From positions 3,408-67,407 of the forward strand of contig JBGUIU010000300.1 in NCBI GenBank assembly GCA_045113275.1: 64,000 bases of DNA, given 5' to 3'. Made by a program: the position numbers and the translations under genes. Shown here in pieces: positions 63,916-64,000 of the stretch. Under the pieces are notes generated by a model. That model did no database searches. It saw only the letters and a list, made by a program, of their open reading frames with translations, and had not been told where the DNA came from. The DNA is from UBA1181 sp045113275 (GTDB lineage: Bacteria > Bacteroidota > Bacteroidia > Bacteroidales > Paludibacteraceae). Every line of letters begins with the position of its first letter. The stretch's first letter is position 1.

Positions 63916-64000
63916 ATGAAGAAATGGACAATGATACTCCTTCTCTCCGTCATGATTCTTTCATTCTTTAGTCTGATGGGGTTGCAAGCTTACTATTTGA
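63916..64000 (+). CDS. N-terminal start of a membrane protein, probably a sensor histidine kinase
   Basis: Twenty-eight codons are visible (MKKWTMILLLSVMILSFFSL, then MGLQAYYL). This is a membrane helix followed by Gln-Ala-Tyr, the usual opening of Bacteroidota sensor kinases (ILLISL...GLxxLQxYWI). The assignment rests only on that resemblance; the catalytic domains are outside the window. Confidence 0.4.
   Translation, partial: MKKWTMILLLSVMILSFFSLMGLQAYYL

Overview
The window comes from a Bacteroidota bacterium, most likely order Bacteroidales. It is AT-rich, and most promoters I can find have the Bacteroidota sigma form (-33 TTTG, about 18-23 bp, -7 TAnnTTTG) with weak ribosome binding sites. 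The gene families fit: a lipidated TamA-like protein (TamL type) beside TamB, a BspA-type protein with a type IX secretion-like tail, an rSAM/lipoprotein pair, DUF4230 and DUF4268 proteins, and a fused 2-hydroxyacyl-CoA dehydratase activator. I cannot name a genus.

Region 1 (1-15383, minus strand) is one long, tightly packed operon for an aryl polyene/flexirubin-like lipid. It is read from a promoter near 15380. It holds three ketosynthases, a chain-length-factor-like protein, a truncated synthase-like protein, two acyl carrier proteins, two hot-dog dehydratases, a methyltransferase, an LpxL-like acyltransferase, a GT2 glycosyltransferase, a small EamA-type transporter, two DUF4230 proteins, and a 1161-residue fusion of an RND/MMPL exporter, a PlsC acyltransferase and a degenerate methyltransferase-like tail. 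No ketoreductase, aryl starter ligase, ammonia-lyase or thioesterase is visible.

Region 2 (15400-23420, plus strand) is core: three tandem FKBP isomerases predicted for cytoplasm, periplasm and lipoprotein locations, an Lrp/AsnC regulator, then rimP-nusA-infB-cvpA. A terminator-like hairpin sits in the rimP leader.

Region 3 (23440-31980) is accessory in character: a BspA/DUF285 surface protein, two unknown proteins (one with different base composition), a 28-bp perfect palindrome, an AddB-like nuclease, and a WG-repeat gene broken by a 4-bp duplication and bracketed by 49-bp perfect direct repeats.

Region 4 (31339-36345) holds a PAP2-like membrane protein with rpoN, tRNA-Phe, a YgjP-type metallopeptidase and an rSAM/lipoprotein pair whose leader contains a hairpin.

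Region 5 (36500-51140, plus strand) has a 1257-residue secreted coiled-coil protein starting at TTG, then envelope and phospholipid genes (cdsA, psd, pssA, sppA, lpxK), punA and the giant activase/dehydratase fusion.

Region 6 (51170-64000) holds a BASS-like transporter, a GlsB-type stress protein, tRNA-Arg, an unlisted-size 57-residue membrane protein, tRNA-Pro, a structured intergenic stretch, a beta-barrel candidate, tamB-tamL, a CPA2 antiporter with TrkA-C domains, and the start of a probable sensor kinase. Family names rest on motifs read by eye; no database search was run.
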